From contig NZ_WBIR01000015.1 of the NCBI RefSeq assembly GCF_009749395.1, positions 1-64,000 of the forward strand: a stretch of DNA of 64,000 nucleotides. Reading direction: 5' to 3'. How positions within the stretch are numbered: the first letter of the stretch is position 1; each line of letters begins with the position of its first letter. Shown one piece after another: positions 17,654 through 26,115 of the stretch. The notes under the pieces are model-generated. The model did not search any database and was not told the origin of the DNA. It saw nothing but the letters and a program-made list of their open reading frames with translations. A program made the position numbers and the translations under genes. Origin of the DNA: Agromyces salentinus (GTDB lineage Bacteria > Actinomycetota > Actinomycetes > Actinomycetales > Microbacteriaceae).

Positions 17654-18967
17654 CTACGCCCCGAGCACGCGCTCCAGGTACGGATTCTGGAACCGGCGCT
17701 CCGGGTCGAGCTCGTCGCGCACGGCGAGGAAATCGTCGAAGCGCGGGTACGTCTCGCGAAGCGCGGCATCCGTCTGGGTGTGCATCTTGCCCCAGTGCGG
17801 CCGGCCGCCGTGGGCCCGCATGATCTCCTCGACCGCGGCGAAGTACTCGGTGGGATCCTCGCGGAAGTAGCGATGCACGGCGAGGTAGCCGGTGTCACGC
17901 CCATACGCGGTCGAGAGCCAGTTCTCGTCGGATGCCGCGGCGCGGACCTCGATCGGGAAGCTCACGCTCCATCGCCGGCGCTCGATGAGGTCGCGGACCT
18001 CGCGGAACGCCGCGGGCACCTGGTCGAGCGGGATCGCGTACTCCATCTCGCGGAACCGGACCGTGCGGTTGGTCACGAACACCTTGGGCGAGAAGTCGGT
18101 GAATTCCCGGTCGCCCGTGAGGCGGTCGACCTGGCGTGCGAAGAACGGCGTCGTGTTCGGCGCCGCCCTGCCGAGCGCGCAGATCGCGCGGTAGGCGCCG
18201 TTCGCGAGCAGCTCGTCGTCGATCCAGCGGGACATCCTGCCGAGCGGGTCGCGCGGGGCATCCGCCGGGAGCCTCGTGTTCGTCTTGGTGAGCGCGGTGT
18301 CGGTGTGCGGGAACCAGTAGTACTCGAAGTGGTCGGCCGCGGCGACGCGCGACATCCATTGCTGGAGCACGGCCTCGAGCGGTTCGACGCGCTCGACGGC
18401 CTGCAGGACGAAGCGGGGCACGAGCTGGAGCGTGACCTCGGTGAGCACGCCGAGGGCGCCGAGGCCGAGCCTCACCGCGGGCAGCAGCTCGGGACGGTTC
18501 GCCTCGTCGACCGCGAGGAGCTCGCCCGTGCCGGTCACGAGCTTCGCGCCGACGATCTGGGTGGCCAGGCCGCCGAAGGCGAGGCCCGTGCCGTGGGTGC
18601 CCGTCGAGGTGGCGCCGGCGATCGACTGGCGGTCGATGTCGCCCATGTTGGCCAGCGCGAGTCCGTAGGGCGCGAGCAGGTCGGGCAACTCGTGCAGGCG
18701 GGTGCCGGCGGCGAGCGTGACGCGACCCGTCGCGACATCCGCATCGATGACGCCGGAGAGGTCGGTGAGATCGAGCTGGACGCCCGGGGCCACGGCGATG
18801 CCGGTGAAGCTGTGGCCCGCGCCGACCGCCTTGATGCGGAGCCCGGATGCCGCGGCCGACGCCACGGCGCGCTGCACCGCCCCCGTCGACGAGGGCCGCT
18901 CGACACGGAGCGGCCGCACCTGCTCGGTGCGGCCCCAGTTGCGCCAGAGTGCCCCGCTCGCCGTCAC
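17654..18967 (-). CDS. D-arabinono-1,4-lactone oxidase family FAD enzyme
   Basis: A 437-residue VAO-type flavoprotein. The N-terminal FAD-binding half contains GAGHSFTGIA with H52 in the position used for covalent FAD attachment, and GDIDRQSIAGATSTGTHGTG. The C-terminal ALO substrate domain has YYWFPHTDTALTKTNTR and the flavin-contacting HWGK. Family members oxidise sugar-acid lactones or alditols, producing H2O2. The GTG start overlaps the stop of the preceding gene (GTGA), so it is the last gene of the tetR–MFS–PLP enzyme–oxidase operon. The substrate is not known. Confidence 0.87.
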   Translation of the reverse strand: MTASGALWRNWGRTEQVRPLRVERPSSTGAVQRAVASAAASGLRIKAVGAGHSFTGIAVAPGVQLDLTDLSGVIDADVATGRVTLAAGTRLHELPDLLAPYGLALANMGDIDRQSIAGATSTGTHGTGLAFGGLATQIVGAKLVTGTGELLAVDEANRPELLPAVRLGLGALGVLTEVTLQLVPRFVLQAVERVEPLEAVLQQWMSRVAAADHFEYYWFPHTDTALTKTNTRLPADAPRDPLGRMSRWIDDELLANGAYRAICALGRAAPNTTPFFARQVDRLTGDREFTDFSPKVFVTNRTVRFREMEYAIPLDQVPAAFREVRDLIERRRWSVSFPIEVRAAASDENWLSTAYGRDTGYLAVHRYFREDPTEYFAAVEEIMRAHGGRPHWGKMHTQTDAALRETYPRFDDFLAVRDELDPERRFQNPYLERVLGA

Positions 18968-20214
18968 AGGAAGACCTTCCGGTCGCCGCGGTAGGTGGGC
19001 AGTTCGTCGACGATACGGCCGTCGTCGACGAGCTGGAACGCGTTCAGGTGCTCGGAGAGCTCCCCCGACTTCGTGTGCCGGAACCAGACGCGGTCGCCGA
19101 CCCTGAGGCGCGCGGCCGCGGCGCCGCCGACAGGCGTCTGCACTTCGCCCGCCGCCTCGCGCGGCAGCATCTCGAGGCCCTCCGGCCACACGATGCGCGG
19201 CAGCCGGTCGGCTGCGGGCGGGCCGGACGCGATCCAGCCGCCGCCGAGGATCGTCGCGTGCCGAGGGCTCGGCCGGCGCACGACGTCCATCGCGAAGGCC
19301 GCCGCGGGCGCGGGGGTGAAGTGGTCGTAGCCGTCGAAGAGATGGCCCCCGAAGAGTCCGGAGCCGGCCGCGATCTCGGTGACCGACCCGTCGGCCGAGG
19401 TCGCCTCGAGCGAGCCCGTGCCGCCGCCGTTCACGAACTCGAGGTCGGCATGCTCGCGCACCGCGGCCACGGCCCTGGTGCGCCGCTCGACGAGCTCGGG
19501 CATGGAGCGCGACTGCATCCAGCGGTTCACGGCGCCGTCGACGGGCCTGCCCGCCGGGCGGTTCGTCACGCCGGCGATCTGCGCCTCGTAGCCCATCATG
19601 CCGACGAGCCGGAAGCCGGGGCGCGAGACGATGTACGCGGCGAGCGCGCCGGCATCGGCCGGCTCGTAGACGGGCGAGCGCCGCACGCCGAGATGCCCGA
19701 GCACGGGGGCGTTCCACGAGGCGTCCAGCTCGAGCGCGACGCGGATCGGCTCGCGCTCGCCGGGGGCGATGACCGCGTCGATGAGGTCGAGCTGCGCGAT
19801 CGAGTCGACCATGAGGGTGATGCGGCCCGCGAGGGCGGGGTCGGTCGCGAGCGTGCGGATGCCGCCGCGTTCCGCGGTCGGGTAGCCCACCACGATGTCC
19901 TCGACGGAGTCGGCGAGCCAGATCGCCTCGGCGAGCGTGTACGCGAGCACGCCGTGGTAGCCGGGCAGGCGCAGCAGCGCCTCGAGCACGCTCCGTACCC
20001 GGATCGATTTGGAGGCCACGCGGATGGGCCGGCCGTTCGCGCGTCGCAGCATGTCGGCGGCGTTGTGGCGCATCGCGCCGAGGTGCAGGGCTCCGACGGG
20101 GGCGTCGAGGTGGGCGGTCGCCGCCGTGAGCTCCGGCCAGTAGCTCGCGGGGGTCGCCCACGGCGCGGCATCCGCCCGGCTCGTGCCCGACTCGGGCTGG
20201 GAGAGGTCGAGCAT
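18964..20214 (-). CDS. Amino acid deaminase/aldolase (D-threonine aldolase/alanine racemase fold)
   Basis: A fold-type III PLP enzyme of 416 residues. An alanine-racemase-like barrel with PLP lysine K69 in VASKSIRVRS comes first. A C-terminal beta domain of the D-serine dehydratase/D-threonine aldolase type follows, ending in VGDRVWFRHTKSGELSEHLN, where the HxxxxxE-like residues could bind a metal. The reaction is probably cleavage or deamination of a D-hydroxy amino acid, but the substrate is inferred only from family. Its start overlaps the MFS stop (TGATG) and its stop overlaps the oxidase start (GTGA). Confidence 0.83.
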   Translation of the reverse strand: MLDLSQPESGTSRADAAPWATPASYWPELTAATAHLDAPVGALHLGAMRHNAADMLRRANGRPIRVASKSIRVRSVLEALLRLPGYHGVLAYTLAEAIWLADSVEDIVVGYPTAERGGIRTLATDPALAGRITLMVDSIAQLDLIDAVIAPGEREPIRVALELDASWNAPVLGHLGVRRSPVYEPADAGALAAYIVSRPGFRLVGMMGYEAQIAGVTNRPAGRPVDGAVNRWMQSRSMPELVERRTRAVAAVREHADLEFVNGGGTGSLEATSADGSVTEIAAGSGLFGGHLFDGYDHFTPAPAAAFAMDVVRRPSPRHATILGGGWIASGPPAADRLPRIVWPEGLEMLPREAAGEVQTPVGGAAAARLRVGDRVWFRHTKSGELSEHLNAFQLVDDGRIVDELPTYRGDRKVFL

Positions 20215-21476
20215 CAGCGCACGCTCCGAACTCGCGAGACCGCGATCGCACCGGCGAACGCGAACACCGCGCTCAGGACGAAGACCAGCACGAACGAGCC
20301 GGTCATGACCACGGCGGCCGCCCCGATGAGCGGGCCGATCGCCTGCGGCACGGCCGTGGCGATGTTCATGATGCCGAGGTCCTTGCCGCGCGTGGCGGCA
20401 TCCGGCAGCACCTGGGTGGCCAGCGCCTGGTCGACCGACAGGAAGCAGCCGTAGCCGAGGCCGAGGATGCCGGCCGCGACGATCGCGACCGTGAGGTCGG
20501 GAACCAGCGCGAGCATCAGCGCGGCGACCGCCTGCAGGGCGGATGCCGCGAAGACGAACGCCTTGCGCCGGCCGAGTCGGTCGGAGAGCCGGCCGCCCAC
20601 GAGCGACGCGATGATGACGAACACCATGTAGACGAGCGTGAGGATGATGAGGTCCGCCTCGGCGTTCTCGTCGCCCAGGCCGAACATGAGGAAGTAGAGG
20701 AGCAGGCTCGTCCCGAGCGCGTTGCCCACCGACACGAGCACCCGGCTGAGCAGCGTCCAGCCGAAGTCGGGGTGGGTGCGCGGACTGATCCAGAGGCCGG
20801 CGATGATGCCCTTGGCCGTCACGCGGGTGCGCTCGGCCGCCGCGAGGGGCTGGTCGAACCGCGTGAGGAACGGCACGGCGAGCACGAGGAGGATGACCGC
20901 GAGGAGGGCGTAGCCGAGGGCCTGGTCGGTCACGAGCTCGGTCACGAGCACGAGCCCGACGATGATGCCCACCGCCTGCGGCGCCGACATCCAGCCCGAG
21001 ACGAAGCCGCGCTGGCCCACCGGCACCTGGTCGGAGATCGTGGCCGTGAGCGCCGCGGTCATGATGCAGAAGCCGACGGATGCCGCGACCCACGCCGCCC
21101 CGATGGCCCAGATCTCGGTCTGGAGCCCGAGCAGCACGAGCGAGAGGGCGAAGACGAGCGCGCCGATGAGGATCCACGGGCGGCGGCGGCCGAACCGCGA
21201 CGTGGTGCGGTCGGAGGCCGCGCCCGTCAACGGGTAGGCGATGACCGTCGCGACCGCCGCGATGCCGGAGACCACGCCGAACGCGACCACGCTGTCGACC
21301 CAGTTCTCGGGCTTCAGGGTCGCGTCGATCTGGGCGGGCAGCAGCAGTTGCACGGGCGTGAGCTGGGCCATCCAGATGGCGAACCACACGGTGGCGAAGG
21401 AGCCGATCCAGCCGGCGGAGACCCGCCTGACCGGTTCGTCGAGCGCCGCGGGCGTGGTCGGGTGCGTGGTCGTCAT
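20214..21476 (-). CDS. MFS transporter (SLC45-like)
   Basis: A 420-residue major facilitator with 12 predicted spans. The loop 2–3 motif is GAASDRTTSRFGRRRPW, typical of the glycoside-cation symporter/SLC45 branch, and it is repeated in the second half as GGRLSDRLGRRKAF. Substrates of this branch are sugars or glycosides. The ATG at 21476 overlaps the TetR stop (ATGA) and is preferred over the longer frame, whose N-terminal 50 residues are Arg-rich and lack homology. It probably imports the substrate of the two downstream enzymes. Confidence 0.87.
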   Translation of the reverse strand: MTTTHPTTPAALDEPVRRVSAGWIGSFATVWFAIWMAQLTPVQLLLPAQIDATLKPENWVDSVVAFGVVSGIAAVATVIAYPLTGAASDRTTSRFGRRRPWILIGALVFALSLVLLGLQTEIWAIGAAWVAASVGFCIMTAALTATISDQVPVGQRGFVSGWMSAPQAVGIIVGLVLVTELVTDQALGYALLAVILLVLAVPFLTRFDQPLAAAERTRVTAKGIIAGLWISPRTHPDFGWTLLSRVLVSVGNALGTSLLLYFLMFGLGDENAEADLIILTLVYMVFVIIASLVGGRLSDRLGRRKAFVFAASALQAVAALMLALVPDLTVAIVAAGILGLGYGCFLSVDQALATQVLPDAATRGKDLGIMNIATAVPQAIGPLIGAAAVVMTGSFVLVFVLSAVFAFAGAIAVSRVRSVR

Positions 21477-22069
21477 CGGGGTTCGGCCATTCTCGAGAGG
21501 GCGACGGCGGCCGCGTTCGCGACCGCCAGCGAGGCGTCGTCGTCGCGATCGACGAGCCAGGTGAGGGTGAGTCCGTCGGTGAAGGCCACGAGCACGCGGG
21601 CGACGCGGGCGATGGGAACGGTCCACTGCGAACCGGTGCGTTCGGCGGCGACCTCGAGCGAGCGCTCGGCGAGCTCGACGTACCTCGCGTACTGCGCCCG
21701 CGCCTGCGGATGCCGGTCGGGCGAGCGCAGGGCGTACTGCGTGAGCTCGAGCATCGCCTGCTCATGCTCGGGGTCGGCCTTGAGGTGCTCGAAGTAGCGG
21801 ATGATGCCCGCCTCGAGCACCTCGACGAGCGTGCCCTCCGGCAGCTCGTCGGGCATGATCGCGTGCCGGGCGTGCTCGATGACGGCCTCGATGAGCTCGT
21901 CGATGAGCTCGTCGCGGGAGTCGAAGGCGTAGTGGAAGCTGGCGAGGCTCATGCCGGCCTCGGCCACGATGGCTCGGGTGGTCGCCTGGGCGATGCCGTT
22001 GCGGGAGATGACGCGCAGGGCGGCCTCGATGAGCGCCGCGCGGCGCTCGGGTGCGGGAATGCGGGTCAC
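21473..22069 (-). CDS. TetR/AcrR family transcriptional regulator
   Basis: A 198-residue repressor-type protein. The N-terminal helix-turn-helix (about 10–55, ALIEAALRVISRNGIAQATTRAIVAEAGMSLASFHYAFDSRDEL) is clear and is followed by a helical ligand domain. The GTG at 22069 has GAGAGGAG upstream. As first gene of the operon overlapping the MFS gene, it probably autoregulates the operon in response to the transported compound. Confidence 0.88.
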   Translation of the reverse strand: MTRIPAPERRAALIEAALRVISRNGIAQATTRAIVAEAGMSLASFHYAFDSRDELIDELIEAVIEHARHAIMPDELPEGTLVEVLEAGIIRYFEHLKADPEHEQAMLELTQYALRSPDRHPQARAQYARYVELAERSLEVAAERTGSQWTVPIARVARVLVAFTDGLTLTWLVDRDDDASLAVANAAAVALSRMAEPR

Positions 22070-22200
22070 TGCGGCTCCTCTCGGGCGACACTGCCGAGCC
22101 TCGGCCGGCCTGCCGGAGCGGGCCGCCGAAGCGACTGGGACGGGTGACCCAGTTGGAACAGTATGCACCAGCGCCGACGTCGCGCACACCCCGCGGGCGT

Positions 22201-22206
22201 TACGCT
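22201..22206 (+). promoter_or_regulatory. -10 box of leaderless Ppx/GppA gene
   Basis: TACGCT six bases before the ATG at 22213, identical in sequence and spacing to the box before trhA. No Shine-Dalgarno sequence is present. Confidence 0.55.
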
Positions 22207-22212
22207 CGCACC

Positions 22213-23139
22213 ATGCGCCTCGGAGTCCTCGACGTCGGTTCCAACACCGTGCACCTCGTCGTGGTCGACGCGCACCCCGGCGCACGCCCGCTCCCGGCCG
22301 CCTCGCACAAGAGCGTGCTGCGGCTCATGCGCTACCTCGAGCCCGACGGCTCGATCGGTGCCGACGGGGTGGAGGCCATCCTGTCCGCCGTCTCCGGGGC
22401 CGCCGACGCTGCGCGCGAGGCCGGCATCGACGAGCTGCTGGCGTTCGCGACCTCCGCCATCAGGGAGGCCGCGAACGGCGAGGCCGTGCTCGCCCGCGTG
22501 GCCGAGCAGACGGGCGTCGAGCTGCAGGTGCTCTCGGGCGAGGACGAGGCCCGGCTCACGTTCCTCGCGGTGCGTCGCTGGTACGGCTGGTCGGCCGATC
22601 GCATCCTGCTCTTCGACATCGGCGGCGGCTCGCTCGAGATCGCCCACGGCATCGACGAGTTCCCGGATGTCGCGCGCTCGCTCCCCCTCGGCGCGGGGCG
22701 CTCGACCGTCGCCTTCCTTCCCGACGACCCGCCCGCGCCCGGCGACGTGCAGCGCCTGCGCGAGCATGCGGCCGAGGTGCTCGAGGGCGCCGTCGGCGAG
22801 TTCGGCCACCTGCCCTCCCCCGACCACGTCGTCGGCTCGTCGAAGACCATCCGCTCGCTGGCGCGCCTGGCCGGCTCCACGGAGGAGGGCGTCGGCTCCG
22901 GCGAACGCAGCATCCTGCGTCGCACGGGCCTGGACGACTGGATCCCGCGACTCGCCCGGATCCCCGCCGATGCGCGCCCAGCCCTGCCCGGCATCACCGC
23001 CGACCGCACGTTCCAGATCGTCGCGGGTGCCGTCGTGCTCTCCGAGGCGATGCGCGCCTTCGAGGTGCCCGAACTCGACGTCTCACCGTGGGCCCTTCGA
23101 GAGGGGCTCATCCTGCGTCGACTGGACCGGCTGACCTGA
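22213..23139 (+). CDS. Ppx/GppA family phosphatase
   Basis: A 308-residue ASKHA-fold phosphatase (exopolyphosphatase/pppGpp phosphohydrolase family). The N-terminal phosphate-binding [18 protein letters not shown], the central [12 protein letters not shown] and the DIGGGSLEI motif (about 136–144) are present. It is the short actinobacterial form (like M. tuberculosis Rv0496/Rv1026), without the C-terminal HD domain of E. coli Ppx. It hydrolyses polyphosphate or (p)ppGpp, but the specificity cannot be told. The start follows the leaderless pattern. Confidence 0.9.
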   Translation: MRLGVLDVGSNTVHLVVVDAHPGARPLPAASHKSVLRLMRYLEPDGSIGADGVEAILSAVSGAADAAREAGIDELLAFATSAIREAANGEAVLARVAEQTGVELQVLSGEDEARLTFLAVRRWYGWSADRILLFDIGGGSLEIAHGIDEFPDVARSLPLGAGRSTVAFLPDDPPAPGDVQRLREHAAEVLEGAVGEFGHLPSPDHVVGSSKTIRSLARLAGSTEEGVGSGERSILRRTGLDDWIPRLARIPADARPALPGITADRTFQIVAGAVVLSEAMRAFEVPELDVSPWALREGLILRRLDRLT

Positions 23140-23174
23140 GCGGGCCGCCTGAGCGGTCCGCCCCCGGTGAACGC

Positions 23175-23510
23175 TCAGTCCACGTCGACGGGAGGCCTGA
23201 TCTCGTCGTCATCATCCGGCGGCACGGGCTCGGCCTTGCCGCCGACCGGGTCGAACTCGGGCACCGGGAACCGCTGCTCCTCGCTCCCCGCGTCGGCAGA
23301 GCCCTGCCACTCGAACGGCTCGACCTCGAGCGAGGTCGCCGGCGTGAACAGCAGGGTGTGCACCGTGACGGCGCCATCCGGTTCGAGGACCGGGACGTCG
23401 ACCGTCGTGCCGGCGGACATCCGCGTGACCGCGACCGAGTACTCGGCCAGGGCATCTGCGACGGCATCTCCAGTGACGAGCGTCTGCCCGTCGTAATTCA
23501 CGCGCTTCAT
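23175..23510 (-). CDS. Small protein, paralogue of the one at 25219
   Basis: A 111-residue protein of unknown function. Its N-terminal 65 residues align with the protein encoded at 25219–25578: both open with MK, then a (Y/R)-G motif, (L/F)(V/L)TGD, a conserved ADA(L/V) stretch, a VDxPxxxxDG(A/T)V core and a beta-rich end. The C-terminal 45 residues are acidic and Pro-rich (EPVPPDDDDEIRPPVD). No signal peptide or membrane span is present. It is divergent from the first GAF-ANTAR gene, separated by 187 bases. Confidence 0.7.
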   Translation of the reverse strand: MKRVNYDGQTLVTGDAVADALAEYSVAVTRMSAGTTVDVPVLEPDGAVTVHTLLFTPATSLEVEPFEWQGSADAGSEEQRFPVPEFDPVGGKAEPVPPDDDDEIRPPVDVD

Positions 23511-23671
23511 GCGTCGATCGTCGGATCCGCACCTCTCCGCGTCAAGCCCCTTCACAATCGGTGGCGTGGTGTGCTTGCGTCGGGGGGAGGCATGTTCGGC
23601 TCCATCCTTGTGAGCGCACGGGAGGGCACGCCGCCCGGGCGCGTGGACGTGAAATCGGGCGGCAGGACGAG

Positions 23672-23677
23672 TAGCGT
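23672..23677 (+). promoter_or_regulatory. Putative -10 box of the GAF-ANTAR operon
   Basis: TAGCGT 20 bases before the start codon, followed by GGAAGGA about 4 bases before the ATG at 23698. The 187-base divergent region upstream shows no other recognisable element. Confidence 0.4.
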
Positions 23678-23697
23678 CGGAGGGTGCGGAAGGACGG

Positions 23698-24402
23698 ATG
23701 ATGGACAGCTCGTTCACGGCGGCGATGGAGGCCCTCGAGCGCTCGCCCGACGGGCCCGATGGGCTGGCAGCACCCTTCGTAAGCGTGTTCCCGGTGACCG
23801 GGGCGTCGGTCTCGACGCTGGGCGACCTCCTCGGCAGCGAGACGCTCGCCGCCACCGACGAGTTCTCGGCGCATATGGACGAAGTGCAGTTCGACCTCGG
23901 CGAGGGGCCCTGCTGGGACGCGATGCGCTCGGCGCGTCCCGTGCTGATGCCCGACGTGCGCACAGGCGCACCCGCCTCGTGGCCGAGCTTCGCAGCGGCC
24001 ATCGACAGCGAACGCCTCGGCTCCCTGTTCGCCTTCCCCCTCCGGCTCGGGCCGCTCCGCATCGGCGCGATCGACCTCTATTCGGTGAAGCCCGTTCGGT
24101 TCGACCGCGACCAGGCCAGGCAGGCCGGGGCCATGGCCGAGGTCGTCAGCCGCCAGGTGCTGCGACACGCGCTCGAGGGCGTCGAAGCGGCGGAACGACC
24201 GAGCCCGCTCTCCCGGCGCGTGATCCACCAGGCGACGGGGTTCGTGCTGGCGCAGCTCGACGTCTCGCCGGAGGACGCGCGCCTCGTGATCCAGGGCCAT
24301 GCCTTCGCGACCTCCCGCAGCATGATGGAGGTCGCGACGGACATCGTCGAGGGCCGATTGCGATTCACGAAGGGCATCGGCGGGATCGAGGCCGTCTCAT
24401 GA
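23698..24402 (+). CDS. GAF-ANTAR regulator 1
   Basis: A 234-residue regulator with a GAF sensory domain (about 35–150; QFDLGEGPCWDAMRSARPVLMPDVR, then GSLFAFPLRLGPLRIGAIDLYS) and a C-terminal ANTAR RNA-binding domain (about 172–228; IHQATGFVLAQLDVSPEDARLVIQGHA). ANTAR proteins bind paired-hairpin RNA and stop premature termination; the GAF ligand is unknown. Two adjacent ATGs exist (23698 and 23701); GGAAGGA suits the second slightly better. Its stop overlaps the start of a second GAF-ANTAR gene (ATGA), so two regulators are made together. Confidence 0.88.
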   Translation: MMDSSFTAAMEALERSPDGPDGLAAPFVSVFPVTGASVSTLGDLLGSETLAATDEFSAHMDEVQFDLGEGPCWDAMRSARPVLMPDVRTGAPASWPSFAAAIDSERLGSLFAFPLRLGPLRIGAIDLYSVKPVRFDRDQARQAGAMAEVVSRQVLRHALEGVEAAERPSPLSRRVIHQATGFVLAQLDVSPEDARLVIQGHAFATSRSMMEVATDIVEGRLRFTKGIGGIEAVS

Positions 24403-25118
24403 GCGACGCCGTCACGCGCGAGAAGCGATTGCTGCAGACCTTCGCGAGCCTCGCCGACACCCTGGTCGACGGGTACGACGTGGTCGACCTCCTGCAGCTC
24501 CTCGTCGACAGCTGCAAGGACCTGCTCGACACCACCGAGGCCGCGATCCTCCTCGCGGACGCGAACGGCGACCTCGACGTCGTGGCCTCGACGAGCGAGG
24601 CGAGCCGCATCGTCGAGCTCATCCAGCTCGGCGCCGAGGCGGGGCCCTGCGTCGAGAGCTTCCACACCGGAACGGTCATCTCCGTCCCCGACATCCGACT
24701 GAGCCCCGACCGGTGGGCGCACTTCCGGGACGTCGCCCTGAGCGAGGGCTTCGCCTCGGCCCATGCCATCCCGCTGCGGCTGCGCGAGAACCGCATCGGC
24801 ACGCTGAACCTGCTGCGCGACGCCGTCGGCGAACTCGAACTGCAGGACGAGGTGACCGCGCAGGCCTTCGCGGATGTCGCGACGATCGGCATCCTGCACG
24901 AGCGCACGTTGCGCGAGAGCAGCATGCTGACCGAACAGCTCGAACGGGCGCTCGGCAGCAGAGTCGTCATCGAGCAGGCGAAGGGCGTGGTCGCCCATAT
25001 GCGGGGCATCCGCGTCGATGAGGCGTTCGGCCTGATCCGCGAGTACGCGCGCGCGCACCGCATCGGCATCAGCCGCGTGGCCGAGCAGATCGTCGACCGC
25101 AGCCTCACCATTCCCTGA
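24399..25118 (+). CDS. GAF-ANTAR regulator 2
   Basis: A 239-residue protein with a GAF domain (about 18–165; LLDTTEAAILLADANGDLDVVAS, GPCVESFHTGTVISVPDIR, HAIPLRLRENRIGTLNLLR) and an ANTAR domain (about 180–235; ALGSRVVIEQAKGVVAHMRGIRVDEAFGLIREYA). The ANTAR part matches the family consensus better than that of regulator 1. It is coupled to gene 23698 by an ATGA overlap. The pair may form a hetero- or dual-input antiterminator. Confidence 0.9.
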   Translation: MSDAVTREKRLLQTFASLADTLVDGYDVVDLLQLLVDSCKDLLDTTEAAILLADANGDLDVVASTSEASRIVELIQLGAEAGPCVESFHTGTVISVPDIRLSPDRWAHFRDVALSEGFASAHAIPLRLRENRIGTLNLLRDAVGELELQDEVTAQAFADVATIGILHERTLRESSMLTEQLERALGSRVVIEQAKGVVAHMRGIRVDEAFGLIREYARAHRIGISRVAEQIVDRSLTIP

Positions 25119-25147
25119 GTACCGGGTGCGATCCGCCCTGCGCGGCG

Positions 25148-25153
25148 TAGAAT
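25148..25153 (+). promoter_or_regulatory. Putative -10 box before the small-protein gene
   Basis: TAGAAT about 65 bases upstream of the ATG at 25219, giving a 5' leader of about 57 bases. The leader can fold: CGGCT pairs with AGCCG around a CGTT/AACG stem, closed by CGCCCCA with TGGGGTGCG. It is a candidate RNA target for the ANTAR proteins. Confidence 0.45.
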
Positions 25154-25218
25154 CGGGCTGTCGCCGCCCCAGACCTTGTCGGCTTCTCGTCGTTCGAACG
25201 AGCCGCTTGGGGTGCGCC

Positions 25219-25578
25219 ATGAAGACATTGACCAACCGATACGGGTCCTTCCTCACCGGTGACGACCTCGCCGATGCGGTGCTGCACTACGGCCTCGCGC
25301 TCGCCCGTCGTCAGCAACTCGACCTCGTCGACATCCCGTATCGGGCCGAAGACGGCACGGTCGGCCGGGTGCAACTCACGATCGGGTGGCTCACCGAGAC
25401 CACATCGACCTCGACGCCGGCCATGAACGCCGGCGACGCGGGCGAGCTCGTCGACGTCGACGCCACCCTTGCGATGTACGACAAGGCGGAGAACTCCGGC
25501 GTCGTCCGCGGCCTGCCGTTCTCCGAGGAAGAGGCCGATCAGTTCGACTGGGAGCGGGATTCCCTGCGCATCCTCTGA
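25219..25578 (+). CDS. Small protein, paralogue of the one at 23175
   Basis: A 119-residue soluble protein of unknown function. The first 65 residues are related to the 23175–23510 product (shared FLTGDDLADAV-like and VDIPYRAEDGTV-like blocks). The C-terminal half is acidic (GLPFSEEEADQFDWERD). No strong Shine-Dalgarno sequence is seen directly before the ATG, because the leader is taken up by a hairpin; translation could be controlled by that fold. It follows the GAF-ANTAR pair by 100 bases. Confidence 0.7.
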   Translation: MKTLTNRYGSFLTGDDLADAVLHYGLALARRQQLDLVDIPYRAEDGTVGRVQLTIGWLTETTSTSTPAMNAGDAGELVDVDATLAMYDKAENSGVVRGLPFSEEEADQFDWERDSLRIL

Positions 25579-25675
25579 TTCCCCCCGTTCGCGTGACATA
25601 CTCGAAGTGACGCACCGCGGCCGCTACCGTCCGTATCGACCCGCCTTTCCGAACGTGCGACGAGCGGGAGCGGAC

Positions 25676-26050
25676 ATGGGATCACTGCAATACGACGGCG
25701 TGCTGGTCGAATTCGAGGACCGGTTGCTCGCCCATCTCCAGATCGTGATCGTGCAGAAGATCCGGCGGGGCGAGAGCTTCCTCATGTCGTGGCGCGACTC
25801 GGTCGAGACCGGCAACGGGCACAGCGCCATCTGGATCCATCCCGCGCAGAACCTCTACTTCAAGTTCTCGGGCGGGCGGCATCCGTCGATCAACGAGGTG
25901 TGGGTCACCGAATTGCTCGAATCGGCGAACAGCTCGCGCGGGATGCTCGTGACGCGCGAGCCGGAGCCAGGGGGCGGCCCCCAGCGTCTCGCCGAGGGCC
26001 GGGCGACCAGGCGATCGGCCGTGCCGCCGCACGTCAAGGCCCAGCCCTGA
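25676..26050 (+). CDS. DUF7882 family small protein
   Basis: A 124-residue protein whose first 90 residues match the Microbacteriaceae family opening M-G-(S/T)-L-x-Y-D, then FEDRLLAHLQIVIVQKIRRGESF, a WRDS/AIW block and an LYFKFSGGRHPSINEVW block. Such proteins have been misannotated as ATP-dependent DNA ligase but lack ligase motifs; the function is unknown. The C-terminal 30 residues are basic and disordered. GCGGGAGC precedes the ATG. It lies 98 bases after the 25219 gene and just before a tRNA on the other strand. Confidence 0.78.
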   Translation: MGSLQYDGVLVEFEDRLLAHLQIVIVQKIRRGESFLMSWRDSVETGNGHSAIWIHPAQNLYFKFSGGRHPSINEVWVTELLESANSSRGMLVTREPEPGGGPQRLAEGRATRRSAVPPHVKAQP

Positions 26051-26074
26051 CGATCGACCCCGCTCTGCGGACTC

Positions 26075-26096
26075 CGGCGGTCGTGCCGGACCGCCG
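26075..26096. terminator. Hairpin between the DUF7882 gene and the tRNA
   Basis: CGGCGGT (26075–26081) pairs with ACCGCCG (26090–26096) around an 8-base loop. It lies 24 bases past the DUF7882 stop and 20 bases past the 3' end of the convergent tRNA, so it could terminate both. Confidence 0.5.
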
Positions 26097-26115
26097 CCTC
26101 GACGCGCCCACAAAG

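Noticed and set aside
25676..26050. ATP-dependent DNA ligase annotation for the DUF7882 protein
   Set aside because: At 124 residues it has no ligase KxDG motif or nucleotidyltransferase fold features; the name is an inherited misannotation.
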